Shown: positions 31,493 to 44,240, counted from the stretch's first letter. The stretch: 64,000 bases of DNA from Galbula dea (GCA_013399015.1 VWZX01002400.1:1083819-1147818), one strand, 5' to 3'. Program-made: numbers and translations. Notes: generated by a model from the letters alone, not told the origin.

Positions 31493-32879
31493 GGCTGCAG
31501 GCAGACCTCAGAGCTTCAGCATCACCCAAGCTGTAGGTGTTACTCTTTGCTCTGACTGATAGCCAAGACTCTTGCTCATACAGCAGCCACGAGATATTAT
31601 TGGATGTCACTTGCAAGTGGAATCAGATGTTTAGAACAATAAACACCCTTCCTGCATGTTTGAAAACAGAGACATAGGAATTCTGAGTTAGTTTTGGAAA
31701 GCTCCAGTGTGAGCTGTTCCTCTCCTGCCTTCCTGAGCTGTCCAGGTCTGGCAGTGCTGTCCTGCAAGTGCAGCAAAGAAATGCTGTGCTACAAAATGAA
31801 GGGCAACTGGAACCACTCAGAAAGCAGAGGGTTTTCCAGTCCTCTTCTCTTCTGGCCATCTCCCTGAAAGAGTCAGCTGTTTTATATTACTCCAAGAAAA
31901 TAAAATGCTCTTAAAGCAGGCAGGAGTCATATTAACACTTCCACCAAAGCCCTGTTAAAAAGAAAGGTGGATGTAAAGCAATGTTGGGAAATGAAACCCA
32001 GGTTCACACTCAGAGGAGTTGAGACTGGAGAAGACACTTGCACAAATCCCACTGAAGACAGTAACTGGCTTTAATCAGGCAGAATCAGGACTGATTTATA
32101 ATCCCAGCTCTGCTACTGACTCACAAGGGCTTGTGCAAGTCACTTAAGCTAGGACTCAACTCAACTAACCTTAGCCACGTGAAGTTAAATTTCTAGTCTC
32201 TGCTAATCCTCTAGAATCCCTCTACAGAGAGACTGACACTTCTGAAGGACAATTCATCCCATCCTAAGACCCCTTTCTAAAAAGACTGGCTGAATTTCCC
32301 TCTGGAAATCCATGGTGGAACATAAGGATGCCAGGATTTCATCATGACAATGCCAGGGTGGGGAACAGATAGGGAGGTTGGAGAAGGGAGATGCTAGAAG
32401 GTGGCTACAAGATGCACATCTCTGCTGGATGCTCCCACGGAGGTAGGGTGCTGGGGAGGTCAACTGAGCCAGGAGCCCCAGAGATCTCATCTCCCTCTTC
32501 AGCAATGCTGATGGTGGGAAGCATCTGCCTTTTCCAGGCATGCTGAGAGCACTTTGGGGCTCAGGTCCCCTGAGACTCTGTTTGCACATGTTTATCAGAG
32601 GACAGCATCTGATCTTCCCCACCCCAGGACACAAAGGTGTTAGAAATAACAAGAGTGAACCAGAAGTTTCTCTTCCCTCTTTGCTACAAACCACCCAGCA
32701 TGGACAGCCCTACCTGAGCCCTCCAACCTCCACAGACCTGCCTTATCTGACTTCTTGTTTCAGCTGAATAAACTCATTTTCCAGGCAACTTTTGAACTTT
32801 AGAAAGTCTGGGGCATTTGGAGAAATCCCCTCCTCAAGAATGCAAAGTCCTTTTCCCTTTTCTTTTTGACCTTGCTTTC
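31493..32879. other. PAX7 intron 7, unique sequence
   Basis: No repeat, exon or regulatory pattern recognised. Confidence 0.4.
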
Positions 32880-33690
32880 TTATAATTTATTACTTCTTGG
32901 TGCATTATCATCACTAACTAAAAATCAATACCCACTTCACATCTGTGAGGTTTTATCTGGAGGGCAATCTGCTCCCTGTCCCTCACAGTGATTGACAGCC
33001 TTCCCTTTCCCCTCCCTCCCATCCCTTGTCTCTCTCTCCCTTTCCCCATCTCCTTTCCCGTTGCCGCTGTCCCAAATCAGTCACAGGCGTGGCGTGGGCT
33101 TGCACTTGGGGCTAAGTCAATATCAGCCAGAGGAGTGCCAGGAGCCTTCAGCCTCACTTCTCCCCTTTTCCGGAGGTCATTTGTCATGGGGGAGAGAAGG
33201 TAGAGGTCTTGGGGAGACCAAGGTTAATGCACAAAGCCCCTTCTGGATGAAAGAGCCATTCGCACCCCCTTCTTGCCTCCTGCTGCTGCCTCCCTCCTCA
33301 CCCTCATCTCTGCAGCTCCCTCCCCCTGTTTCCTCCCAGCCCCCCCCGGGATGTTTCATCACTCTCTCCCATACTTTAAAAGAAGGGGAGTTAAAAAAAT
33401 GTAATTAATTCCCTCCATTTCTGAGCTGGCCCTCAGGGCCTCTGGCCGTGGAAACTGCGGCAGGGGAAATGTGCACCCTTTATGATAAACGGATGCGGCT
33501 TTGGAAAGGGAAGTGCAATTAGGACCTTCAAATCTGTGCCATCAGGCCTTCAGAGTTGAGGTTTAGGGGTTGGGGGGGGACACACACGGTTGGGTGTGTT
33601 TGGGGGGGGGCAGGAGGAGCTCGAGGGGCAGACGAGTGATAGGGAGAGATAGCGTTTAGATAGAGAAGGGTGTGAGCGCGTCACGGAGGG
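32880..33690. promoter_or_regulatory. candidate conserved noncoding element in PAX7 intron 7 (A)
   Basis: AT-rich start (ATAATTTATTACTTCTTGGT, GCATTATCATCACTAACTAA), GTCACAGGCGTGGCGTGGGC and GGCTAAGTCAATATCAGCC. The core at 33385-33550 has AATGTAATTAATTCCCTCCA, CTCTGGCCGTGGAAACTGCG and TTTATGATAAACGGATGCGG. Poly-G stretches follow at 33565-33613. It is repeat-free with retained CpG. Confidence 0.4.
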
Positions 33691-34310
33691 AAGCAGAGAA
33701 GTTTCCTCATCCAACCTTGCCCCAGCAGACCTGGCTGTTGCATCTCACTGGTTCAGTGAGGAGCTCTATGGGAAACACCAGGCCATGTTGGACAGGCTGG
33801 ACATCCTCAGAGGTCCTCCACCTCCTGCTCTGCATTGTCAGCTTGCTTTAGGCTTGCTAAGATACTTAGCCCGTAGCAGCGTCAGGCCCTGGACTTTACA
33901 CCTCCACCCAGGGATGTTTCACTGCTCCATGACCAGGAAGACACTGAGGTGTTGTAAGAGCAACTCAAGCAAACAAAACAATGTGGAGGCAGGAGCCTGT
34001 GGACAGCATTTTCCAGAGTGACCCTTGATTCTGTGGTGTCTCCATTTCTGGACATTGGATTTGACACAGCACAAAGCATCCAAAATCAGAGGCTGCTTGA
34101 GAAAAAATGCTGCATTTAGAAACTGCTGAGTTAGGCTAAATGCTGAATAAAGGGAAGACAAAATGATCTGTGACTAGCTGAAGGGTGTTAACTCCAGAGA
34201 AGCTGCTGGGTGGTCCCAAAGGAATGTAAATGAGATACCAGGTAGAAACTGAATAGGGAAAAGCAGAGGAAGGGTCTCCTGGCAGTGGTTGTATTGCTGA
34301 GGCTGTGGTG
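33691..34310. other. PAX7 intron 7, unique sequence
   Basis: Nothing recognised. Confidence 0.35.
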
Positions 34311-34403
34311 CAGGACTCCTAGGGAGGGGTAGGAATTGTGGTACAGGACTCCTAGGGAGGGGTAGGAATTGTGGTACAGGATTCCTAGGGATGGGTAGGA
34401 ATT
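34311..34403. repeat. 33-bp minisatellite, 2.8 copies
   Basis: Units starting CAGGACTCCTAGGGAGGGGT occur at 34311, 34344 and 34377. The first two are identical. The third is partial with three substitutions. Confidence 0.95.
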
Positions 34404-36145
34404 CTCTCTCTTTGGGAAAGGCTGGAAATGTGATCAGTTGGAATATTTGATCCTACATCAGACAAAAGGCCCTAGAAAATTCTCTGTTGTGAAGAGTGTG
34501 TGTAGTTGACATCTCTCTTTGGTTAGCTTCTGTGGTGTTGCCATTTACACCACTTCCTAGAGAATGGAAAGCCTGACAGGGATGGATGCCTGTGGTGGGA
34601 AATGTGTTGGATCTTACAGATTTTCTAATGACATGGACCAGGGTAATGATTCACTCTGAGTTCCTCCATCAGACCTTGGTCTCCCTGCCATTTGTGGTTG
34701 AGTCAGCCTCTGCTCTGGTTAGGTCATGCTCTGCCCTCCAAGGCTGTTCTCAGCTACTTGGTGGGGACACAGCTTAATCTTTTCCATCTTTATTTTGCAG
34801 CCTGTTCAGCTAATCTTTTCCTTCTCTCTTGCAGAAGGCAACCCTTCCTCATATTAATGCTTTTTGATCTCTGTGGATTCATTTTCACTTGGTGGGGAGA
34901 GGAAGAGTTGATTATTCTATACATACATTAAATGGAAACAAAATGAAGAGGTGACTGTAGGACTACTGAAAGCTGAAGAAAGAATTGGGAGGAGATAAAT
35001 ACAGTTTCCCCAAAGATCTTCACTTGAAAGGAGGATAAATATATGCAAATATGCCCCTAGGTAGGACTAAAATGACTTCTGTAGCAATCACTAACACTGC
35101 ACTCACAAACCCAAGCAATTAATTTTGAATATTTTCTAAATCACTAGACCCAGCTGAGGTGTATCCCAAGAAGCCAAAGCAATCCAGTAAGTGCACCCAC
35201 TCAATTTGATTTTGCAATCAGGCCAAGGATCCAGACAATGCTGCACACTTCTTGCACCTAGGAAATGTCTGATTCAGGTTAATTGCAGTCCCTTCCAGCT
35301 CATGGCACTTCCAGCTGAATTTTGGAGCCTGGGAAGCACTTCCTTAAGGGCAACTTCACTGGCTTGGAGCACAGTCCTGATTCACACTGGCATAAAAGGG
35401 CAGGTGACTTAATTCTCTACTTCTGTTTTGGTGTAAGTTAAAGCTGAAGAAACCTGATGCTCTACTGCCATATCTAGCCAGTTATTTATCATCCACCCAT
35501 CAGCATTTGCCAATGCTAAAGAGAACAGGGTTAGGACTTGGAGATAACATGATCTCACAAGTCCTTCCTGCTGTGGAAGGACTCCAGGGCTGAGGAGGCT
35601 GCTGCTGTACAGCAGGAATGTCTCTTTTCCCTAACCTTCCCCACTCTGCTGGAAAACAAGTGGAGGGCAGCAGAATGCCTTTCCTAAGGCCATGCTAAGT
35701 GTGTCAGAAACAAAGCTGGGAACAGAATGCAAGGTGCCTGAATCCTTTCTGGTGTGTATGGCACAGATCACAGCAGATCCCATCAAAGTGGGCAGGAAAG
35801 GTTGCTTGAGCAGTGGTACAGCTTGGCAGTGAACAATAAACCCAGAAATACCATCAATGCCTTGCAGTGACTTAAGACATCTAAAGGATGCCTCAGTGCC
35901 ATAGGGGAGAGGTCTAGGACACAGCGAGTGGAATGGAGATGAGCATTTGTGTCCTAAAATGACCCTGTTCACTTAATGGATGGAAAAAAAACTGCCACAC
36001 ACTCATGATGGAGAGGGCTTGGGGAGATGCTGGGGGTGAGATGGAGCTGGGGATGCAATGGTGAGCTGCAGCAAAGCAAGACTGATACGGGCTGCACAAG
36101 GGGAGGATTAGGGGAGAAAAAACAAAGGTGATGGGAAGTTATTAC
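34404..36145. other. PAX7 intron 7, unique sequence
   Basis: Nothing recognised. Two pyrimidine-rich CAG stretches (34780-34840) resemble plus-strand acceptors without any following coding frame. Confidence 0.35.
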
Positions 36146-36300
36146 CTGATTGTTCAAGGCTATGGTGAGGTTCCACCTGGAGCACTGCATCTTGTTTTGG
36201 GCACCCTGCTTCTGTAGAGATGTACAAATTATGGAGAAGGTCTAAAGAAAAGTTTCTAAGCTATACAAAAGAATGGGAAGGTCTTAGCTATAAGGGTAAG
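36146..36300 (+). mobile_element. possible old CR1-type LINE fragment
   Basis: GGTGAGGTTCCACCTGGAGC, ACTGCATCTTGTTTTGGGCA and GAGATGTACAAATTATGGAG resemble the ORF2-end/3' region of CR1 ('ctggagtactgcatccagttctgg'), strongly diverged. Confidence 0.45.
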
Positions 36301-39300
36301 AGAAATTGCTTAAAGTCTGGATGGTCTGGGGAAGAGGAGGGGGCTCTTCTTCCACTGGAAATATCCTAAGGAAATCAGAAGCACCAGAGGGTTACACAAC
36401 CAATAAGGGCCATGGGAAATCCTGAGGTAGATCCTGGTGTAATTTGGAGGGGAAAGGCAGAGGCATCACTGGGAATGGGAGTTACACTAAAGCCTGCTTG
36501 ATCTAGAAACACGAGCCACTCTCCCTGGCATCAAGGCACCAAACTCTACTGTCACTTAGAGGAAAGCAGATGGCAAAGCTTTTAGTAGTCTGGATAGCCA
36601 GGAAGGAAACAAAAAGACATGCTGTGTTAGTGCAGGGTGTTTAAGGTAAAAGGAGGGTCCCAGTTCAATTTCACTAACAAACCAAACCAAGAGGCATGGG
36701 CTCACCCCTTCCAGAAATGGGAGAGACTCAAGCCAAAAGGCTAACTAGTGCCTTGCTAACTTGAAACTGCCCAAGGGCTTTGGTTTTCATGCACTGCTGA
36801 GCATCTCCCCTCTGAAAATGGGCAGTTTGGGCTTTACTAACCATTGACATGGTTATTCATCTTCTGTTACCTAAACATGAATAGTTTTTTCCCATTAAAT
36901 TGGAATTGCTAAGACATTTTATATAGAATAACCAAAAAAGGCCAATGCTTTCCCAATGTGCCAGCCAGCAAACTGAGCTACCTCATCCTCCTTACTTCTG
37001 TGCATTAACAGAAGTCACCACAAGCTAACTCTACCCTGATGCTGTTTTCCCCCTGAATACATTTCTCTGTGAAGGTCAAGTGAATACACTGGAAAAGAAA
37101 GTTTCCAGGGAGAAAGCCCTTTTGTTGAGATATGGAGCATCTCTGGGCAACTTCACACAGGATATTAATGGCAGGAACAGGCATGGTGCTTGTGGCATTT
37201 TGGAACTCACCAAGTCACCTGGGATGAGAAAGCAGGTAGGCACAAACATGGAAAAGTGGAATTCCTAACCATTTCCAAAGTGGCTAAAGGATTCAGGTTA
37301 GGTTTGGCTCTAGAAATGGGCTGGGCTTCTGTCTTGTCTTCTACATCTATTTGTCCCTTCTTGGGTAAGCTCAGACATGCTGATGGCAGGTGGGGAATGA
37401 AAAGCTTTTGGAAGCTTGGTGAGAGATTTAAAACACCAAGACATAAACAAATACATGCCAAGGTTTCCTATTAAATCAGCCTTAAATCTACTGCTGGGGG
37501 TGGTGGCAGGGTGTGGAGATCAGGCAGCAAATGAAAACTGCTTTATAAACTTCTGCTATTCCTCTGCTCAGCAGCCCCATGCTGGCAGAGACTAACAAAG
37601 ACAACCCAAAATTCACTGAGAGGGCTCCTCTTCTCCTCCTCCCTTTCCATTTCTCTCACCCTCACTTCATTATTATTATTTCCCCCCCCCCATTTCTTAG
37701 CTAAGCTGCTCTGTGCTCGCTGACTATCACAACCCCCTGCGGACACTGGTAATGGAGTGTGGGTACTGACTTACTGCTTCCAAACAAGATTTCCTGAGAT
37801 CCTTTGAGCCTGCTCCATGCCCCCTCCCTGCCTGCTTTTCTCCCTCTGCCTCTCTCTGTTTTTTTTTATTTTTCTGGAGTGTGGAGGGGAGCCTCTATAA
37901 ATGTGAAAGGAGCTGCACTACAAAGAATTGCCCCCAAGTGGCATATCCCAGCCCCAGGCGAAGCTGCTTGGTGCACTGATAGTCCTGTATCTGCACTAGG
38001 ACTCCTCTTTCTCTTCCCCTCCCTCTTTCTTCTGATCAATCAAGGGCTGTAATCAGTTAAGGTCCAGCTTAACTGCAGTGTAAGATACACCAGTTAAGCA
38101 AAGCCAATGCCCCCAGGGTTCCCAGCGTAAATACAGAGAGGTCATGGGGAGATGAAATAACTCTGATAAGTTCAGCAAGTGCAGAGCTAGTAGCTAGGCT
38201 CACACTGAACACTTAACAACTCGAGCTGCCAAAAGAATGGAAGAAAGAGAAAATCAGAAGTGCTTCCTATTGCCAGTCCCCCTGCTGCCTGTCTGCTTGT
38301 TCTCCCAGTTCCCCAGGGTGGGGACTTGCTGCATTGTTTAAGGTGAGAGTTTCTCTTTTCAGCTCATCCTAATGAATGAACAACCCAGACCTTGGTCCTG
38401 TCTGTGAGCACCTCAGCTCAGTTTGGACCTTCTGAGGCTACACCAGGGATGACTTTATTTTTAAAGTCAGGAGCTCTTTCTCCCTCCCCCATAGGAAAAT
38501 CACAGCTCCTGAATCCACGAAAATGCCTTTTGCAGCCCTGCCTAGTGCCACGTGCTCTTCTCTCAGACTTCTCCCTCTGCTGCTAGAGAGCACTGTGGTA
38601 TTTGCAGTCAGGGAGCTGCTTGTTTTTGCCAAACAGGAACCCCCAGATCCTCATGGGATATGAACTGGGGGATAGTGGAGCTGCAAGCATCAAGGTGTAG
38701 AGTCCACTGATGTGGAGGCCTTAGTGGGAGAAATAGGAGAAAAACAAGAGCAGAAGAAAGTGGAGATCCTTGCTGAAAACATTGGCTTTGACAGAGGATT
38801 GCCCTTACAGCTAAGATGTTCTAGCTCAGCAACTGCTTTCCTTGTTGTGCTCCATAAATGAGGCTTTTCCTTTCTCTGCAGAAATGTCCCTTCCCAGAGA
38901 TGGTCCAGGGGAAAATGAGCCTTTTGGAGTCATTATTTGTAACCACCCTTACACTAAGTTCATGCTGTGCTGGATCCAAGCAACTTATTGTTTCATAATG
39001 CACTTCTTGAGGAGGAGACTGGGGGACCTCCCTCTGCAGGACAAGCTGATGTCTGTTTCCACTGCTGCAACCTCAGAGTTCATCTCTGCCCTTCAGATGT
39101 GAGAAATCTGGCAGGAGTTGGTCACCCTCAAATCCATCCCCAAATTCTACCTGGTTGTAATCCTGAACTCATGACTCTAGCTGAACACAAGAGGAGGTTT
39201 GGATCCAGATATCACTGCTCCTGTCTAATTGGACATTGGCCCACTAGGCATTACAGATAGGGGAGAAAAACATGTAGGATTTATTAAGAATGATGCAGAC

Positions 39301-39614
39301 ACACAAAGAGCAGAACAAAATCTTTCACCAGAAGCGATAAGAAAGCCCTAAAGGATTTGAGTTTAGATAACTATCCCTCTTTGAGTCCTCCAGCTCTTTA
39401 AAAGCTATTTGGACTGGAGTTTTCCTGTGGTGTTAGAGGTGCTTACTTAAGCAGGGGATGAGATTAATTCTTCCCTGGGTATTTTGGCACTCCTTCACCT
39501 GGGCCCTGCTAAGGAGCAGCACAAACCTTGTTAAGTTTGCCATGATTATTTGAGTAGCCATCACAAACAGATCAGGCCTTAGAACAAAGTAGAAAAGTAG
39601 AAGCTCCTGGGCTA
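36301..39614. other. PAX7 intron 7, unique sequence
   Basis: No repeat or exon recognised. A C-run at 37681-37690 and short T-runs at 37860 are the only low-complexity patches. Confidence 0.35.
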
Positions 39615-39822
39615 ACAGATCCTTAAAAAATTCTTTCCTGAAAGAGTTGTTAGGCATTGGCCCAGGCTGCCCAGGGCAGTGGTGGAATCACCATCTCTGG
39701 AGGGGCTTAAAAAACATCTAGATGTGGTGCTTAGAGACATGGCTTAGTGGTGATAGGTTGATGGTTAGACTTGATGATCTTACAGGTCTCTTCCAGCCAC
39801 AATGATGCTGTGACTCTGTGAT
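39615..39822 (+). mobile_element. CR1 LINE fragment, 3' end
   Basis: GTTAGGCATTGGCCCAGGCT, CATCTAGATGTGGTGCTTAG and GACTTGATGATCTTACAGGT, ending CAATGATGCTGTGACTCTGT, a mutated ATTCTATG tail. Confidence 0.92.
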
Positions 39823-40500
39823 CCTTAACTGTATTTCCTTCTTGTTTCTCCAGCACAATTTGATTTTGGCTGCTTCTGAAGGCACTCCAAAATAAAATAG
39901 TTCTTTGGAATTCTAACATAAAGTCACTAAGAAGCAACCTCAAGCATCAGAACACCAAAATGTCTATTTTCAAACCCTTGTTTTTCTTATGGACAACATT
40001 TACTGCCTTGAATGATGTGTTTTTAAAGAAGATACACTGATAAAAGGTAGCTGGCTGCTGACAGAGCTAGGTCTGCACCAAAGGGAAAGGTCTTACTTAA
40101 TTATAATTAAACCTCTTCCAAAGGAAAACAGCAACACACTTCCTGAGTGGGTATGCAAACCAGCCCATGACTTGCTCTCCTGTGCAAATGCAAGCAAAGA
40201 ACTTTCTCCATTAACCCCCCAACTCCCAGCTGAGCTACAAACTCTCTTTTATGAAAACATCCTGATCAAAAGCCTCCAAAACACCCAGAAAATCCTCAAA
40301 GCTGCTGAGTAGAATTTTGTCCCTCACCTGTCCTCCTCACTGCAAGGCCAGGAGGGAAGGTAGTGGAGCCCTGGTATGACTCCAGCAGAGTTCTTAAGGC
40401 ATCTCCTGCACGTTGAAGTTGAAAAGCATACAAGGCAGTGCTGATCCAGAGATAAATGGTGGAAAAGGGATTAGAGCTACTTAGCAGAGGAGAGGGAAGA
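39823..40500. other. PAX7 intron 7, unique sequence
   Basis: Nothing recognised. ACTTAATTATAATTAAACC near 40095 is a local TAAT palindrome. Confidence 0.35.
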
Positions 40501-41060
40501 CTCATGAAGGGCCTGATCATTTTCAAGATATGACTATTTAAAGATAATGATTGCATAAATTTAATTAATGCATTTTCATGCCGCAAATGGCCGTTTTGTA
40601 ATTAATGTATCTGGCCTCGCTAAGCATGGGAGATCACATCTCCCGGCCCCCCCACCCCTCCCTTCCCCATTCCCCCCTCTGCCTCTCGTTTAATGAAAGA
40701 CAGAAAGCAGATGACAGAAACAATTTGTCAGCCAGTATGGGTGTCAGATGCCTAATTGGTTGCGCTGAGTTAGTAGAAAGTAAAGGGGGAGAGGGTCGAG
40801 CCTGGGGAGGCTCTTTCCTCTTCAGCCCAGGCTGCGGGCTGGGTGTCTGCACCGCGGAGGGGGGAGGTAGGGAGCGAGGGGGTGAAAGTGTTTCTTGTTA
40901 ATTGATGGAGATTAGGACACAGATTGGTTGTGGCAGGGACTGGGCAGTGACAAGAAGAGGACAGGAGAGGCTGGTTAACACCCGTGCAAACAAGCTGCCA
41001 TATCTCACAATACGTTAAGGTCCAGCAGCGCTGACGACAGCGATGGTTTATCTCCTGCCC
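40501..41060. promoter_or_regulatory. candidate conserved noncoding element in PAX7 intron 7 (B)
   Basis: The core TTAATTAATGCATT (40561-40574) and GTAATTAATG (40598-40607) surround TGCCGCAAATGGCCGTTTTG. Further on are CAATTTGTCAGCCAGTATGG, GCCTAATTGGTTGCGCTGAG, TGTTAATTGATGGAGATTAG, ATACGTTAAGGTCCAGCAGC and GCTGACGACAGCGATGG. No repeat occurs for over 500 bp. It is one of the densest homeodomain-motif stretches in the window and a strong enhancer candidate. Confidence 0.5.
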
Positions 41061-42100
41061 TCCCTGCTCCCCGCTACTCCCAGTCATGATTGCTGGGGGA
41101 AGAGCTTCGTGCCACAGATCGACAGCCCTGGGCACAGCTCTTCTCCTTTTGGGTTGCAACCTCCAGCTTAGAGAGGAATCAGGACCTTGCATAAAGTTTG
41201 GGACCCCAGGGAAAGCTGCTGCACTTGGGGGGTGCAGAGCTGAGGCCATGGGCAAAGCAGGAAGACTGAGCCCCCAAAACCAAGACCACTGCCTGGGTCT
41301 GACTTGCCCTAAGCCTTGCCCTGGGGTTCAGACCAGAGTGTCAGTGTTAGCACCTCAGAAAATCTGTGTGTCCTGTCTCCTCTCACCCCTGCCCCACAAG
41401 GAGGCTGTCTTAAAAACTGCAAGCCTAACTGGAGTTAATGTGTGCACTAACTGGTGCCTGAGCTCTGTGGGTGCAGCTGGATTGCTGGTAGTAAAGCCCC
41501 CACCTGATTAATGCCCCCCTGGTCGTTATGTGGAAAGGAAAACCTCCTGTCCACACACAGAAAAAAAGCTCTGGGTGTCTGGAGCTGTGTCAGGGAGCTG
41601 AGCCCCTGAAGTCCAGCAGGAGCTGAGCATCCTGACCCTTCAGACCTCCTGGCCCCCAGAAGGCAGTAGATAGGAGCAAATGCTGGCCAAAGTCCCACCT
41701 GTGTACAAAGCAGAAATGGGTCTTGTTTCTGCACCACTTTTTTCTTCCAAGATTTTGGTGACCTGCTTTAATGTCTTTCCCAGCAGCAGCAGGCAGAGCA
41801 GAGCTGCCACCTCTCACCTTCTGAGCAGAAAAAGAAGCCTACTAAAGGCTTCTATGCAAGAAGGTGAAGAAGTTTATGGGGGAGCAGGAATCTGAATGTC
41901 CCAAAGCCAAGGCTGATGTCCTCATTCCAGAAAGCCTTGGAATAAGTTAAGCAGAGAAACAAGGGGAACTTCAAAACATCAGGGCCACATGATGCTGTTC
42001 AATGTCATCTAGAGACCTTTCCCTGGAAGATACAAGGAAGTTTTACAAAGGTGGGAGCAGTTTTATGTGCTCTGTTACCCTGCTGCACACGAAATGGTGA
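41061..42100. other. PAX7 intron 7, unique sequence
   Basis: Open frames of 96-161 codons overlap each other on both strands without domain character. No exon recognised. Confidence 0.35.
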
Positions 42101-42230
42101 TCACAGAATCATTAAGGTTGGAAGAGACCTCTAAGATCATCAAGTCCAACCATCAACCTATCACCACCATGCCACTAATCCATGTCCTTAAGCACCACAT
42201 CTATACATTCCTTAAACACCTCTAGGGACA
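42101..42230 (-). mobile_element. CR1 LINE fragment, 3' end
   Basis: ATCACAGAATCATTAAGGTT, GAGACCTCTAAGATCATCAA and GCCACTAATCCATGTCCTTA. It keeps an almost intact terminal region, so it is one of the younger copies. Confidence 0.94.
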
Positions 42231-42714
42231 TGATGGGCAGAGAGGGATGGGAGAGAAGGAGTCAGGTACAGAAAATGTTGAGTTTCCATGCTGGGATCTG
42301 ATCCCATTTAAACATAGCAGTAGTGAAAATAGTACTGAGCTTCTGCATTGTGCTACAGGTCCCTCAGAAAAGGTTTACAAAGGGTAGACAGGTGATGAGT
42401 AAATGGTATGAAAGAGATAAACAACATTTTCTTTTAGAGGAAGGAAAGCTTTTCAAATAGCATAAATGAAAATGGAAATGGGTGAGGGATGCAGGTGCAG
42501 ATCCATTTGGATGGAAAGATCAAAATGAAGTAATCAGTAATCCACAGCAGCCTGTAACAGAAAGTTGCTGAAAGTGAAATATCTACTTGCAACATTTTTG
42601 TCCTTTTCTTTATGAAGAGAGAAAAATAAGCTCTCCAGACAGCATTGTATGAAATGAAACCATTTTGCTCTTTCCAAAACATCCTGCCCCTCATCCAGAG
42701 TGATCCCAGTTACA

Positions 42715-42790
42715 GAATGACAGAATCATTCTGATTGGAAAAGACCTCTGAGATCATTGAGTCCAACCATCCACCCAACACTGCCGTGTG
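42715..42790 (-). mobile_element. CR1 LINE tail
   Basis: ATGACAGAATCATTCTGATT, GACCTCTGAGATCATTGAGT and CCACCCAACACTGCCGTG. Confidence 0.9.
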
Positions 42791-42925
42791 CATCTTTTCT
42801 GCTGCAAGGTGAGATGCTACAGACACAAGACAGGGCCTGGTGATGCAAAGTGAAGACATTCCTACTGTTCTTCATTTATGTTGTGGTGACACAGAAGTGC
42901 TGCAGTCAAGGAGCATGAGACCCTG

Positions 42926-42941
42926 CACACACACACACACA
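42926..42941. repeat. (CA)8 microsatellite
   Basis: Eight CA units followed by GAGAAACAAG. Confidence 0.9.
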
Positions 42942-43479
42942 GAGAAACAAGATCCAAAAGTAACATTGGATATTTCAGATCTGGGGACTTGCCAGCTTCC
43001 CTCAGGCCTGGATCTCGTCCTACTCCCATCTCCAGAAAGCCAAACCAGAAGAAAAAGAAAGAGGGAGAAGGTCCCAGCTTCCTGAATCTCTTCCCTTGCA
43101 AAGTCAAGAGAGAAGCCAACTCTCTTCCAACTCTAAGCATGAATGCCTCAGGTGCTGCAGATAAAATGGATCAATGGGAATTATTAATGAATCCCTTCCA
43201 AACATTCAGCATGCACAGGTGCTGGAGAAGAACTCAGCATTTACCTCTTCCTCAGGCACAACCTCCACACTCCTGTCCCCACAGACCCTGGCCCACATCT
43301 TGCTTTTGCCTTCTGCTTTCAAAGGTGTGAGTCTTGGAGTGCTGGAGCTCTGCCGGGGAGGGAGATGCTCTATTGTGTATTAAACAAATGCTAAATGATT
43401 ACAAGCACCATATTGGCTGAGAAATAAAGCAGGCTGGGGTGAGTTGTGCCTGTCACATCACTGCTCCAGCTTGGCAAAG

Positions 43480-44240
43480 AAGTTCTAATGCACAATTGGT
43501 ATTTATTAGATGACATACAACAACTGTCTCATTAAATCAGGACTCGAGCAGAGGCCAGAAATCTTAATTTAAAGTGTCACCAGCTATTGAAATCAGATGC
43601 TTTAGGCAGGAGAGGAGTGGAGGGGAAGAAGGGGGGGGGGTGTGAAATATGGATGCCTGAAGAAGTAGGAAATAATGAGTGGTCCTAACCCACGTTTGGA
43701 AATGAGTTGGGATGTTTATGCTGGTGTGGAACAGTATTTGTGGTGTAGTTGTTTTCTCTGTGCATTTGGAAGCCCACCCCCTCCCCTGGTAAACGGTTGG
43801 GCACCTTTGTGTGTGCTTTAAATGCAGCCTCGAAAGCAAAGGTTAAGGCTGGAGATTGCATCGCAATTGAAAACGCGGCCACCGGTAAATTCGGTTTGTT
43901 TAGAGTGGAAATGCTTCAACTGCTGTAGCTGGGGGGGTGGCTACCAGAGCGTGGGGGAGAGAAATGGGAGTGGGAGATGCTCCCTGCTTCTCACTGGGCA
44001 AAATTAAATTTCAAAGTGTAATGAGTTGCAAAAGGTGCTGGCTGAAAAAAAGCCTGGTCCCTGCGCTGCCCGAAGTGGAGCAGAGCGGTGGAGAGCGAGA
44101 GCGAGAGGAAAACAAAACCCTCCCAGCCTGCCCAAACCGTCAGGGAACAGAGCAAGTGAAAAATGTCAGGGCAAATTGCTCTTGACAGTGTTAATATCTG
44201 CACCTCATAGCAATAATTACATGTAAATAAATAGTGAAAT
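43480..44240. promoter_or_regulatory. candidate conserved noncoding element in PAX7 intron 7 (C)
   Basis: Three sub-blocks: 43490-43605 (ACAATTGGTATTTATTAGAT, TCTCATTAAATCAGGACTCG, TCTTAATTTAAAGTGTCACC); 43815-43925 (GCAGCCTCGAAAGCAAAGGT, GATTGCATCGCAATTGAAAA, CGCGGCCACCGGTAAATTCG); and 44000-44240 (AAATTAAATTTCAAAGTGTA, GTGTTAATATCTGCACCTCA, CAATAATTACATGTAAATAA). GCATCGCAATTGAAAACGCG is particularly unusual, CpG-rich and AT-balanced. It is repeat-free for about 750 bp apart from a G-run at 43631-43641. Confidence 0.5.

Noticed and set aside
34311..34403. Possible CRISPR-like direct repeats
   Set aside because: Units are contiguous without spacers, in a vertebrate genome; it is a minisatellite.
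42926..42941. CA repeat as possible regulatory element
   Set aside because: Ordinary short microsatellite with nothing to link it to function.
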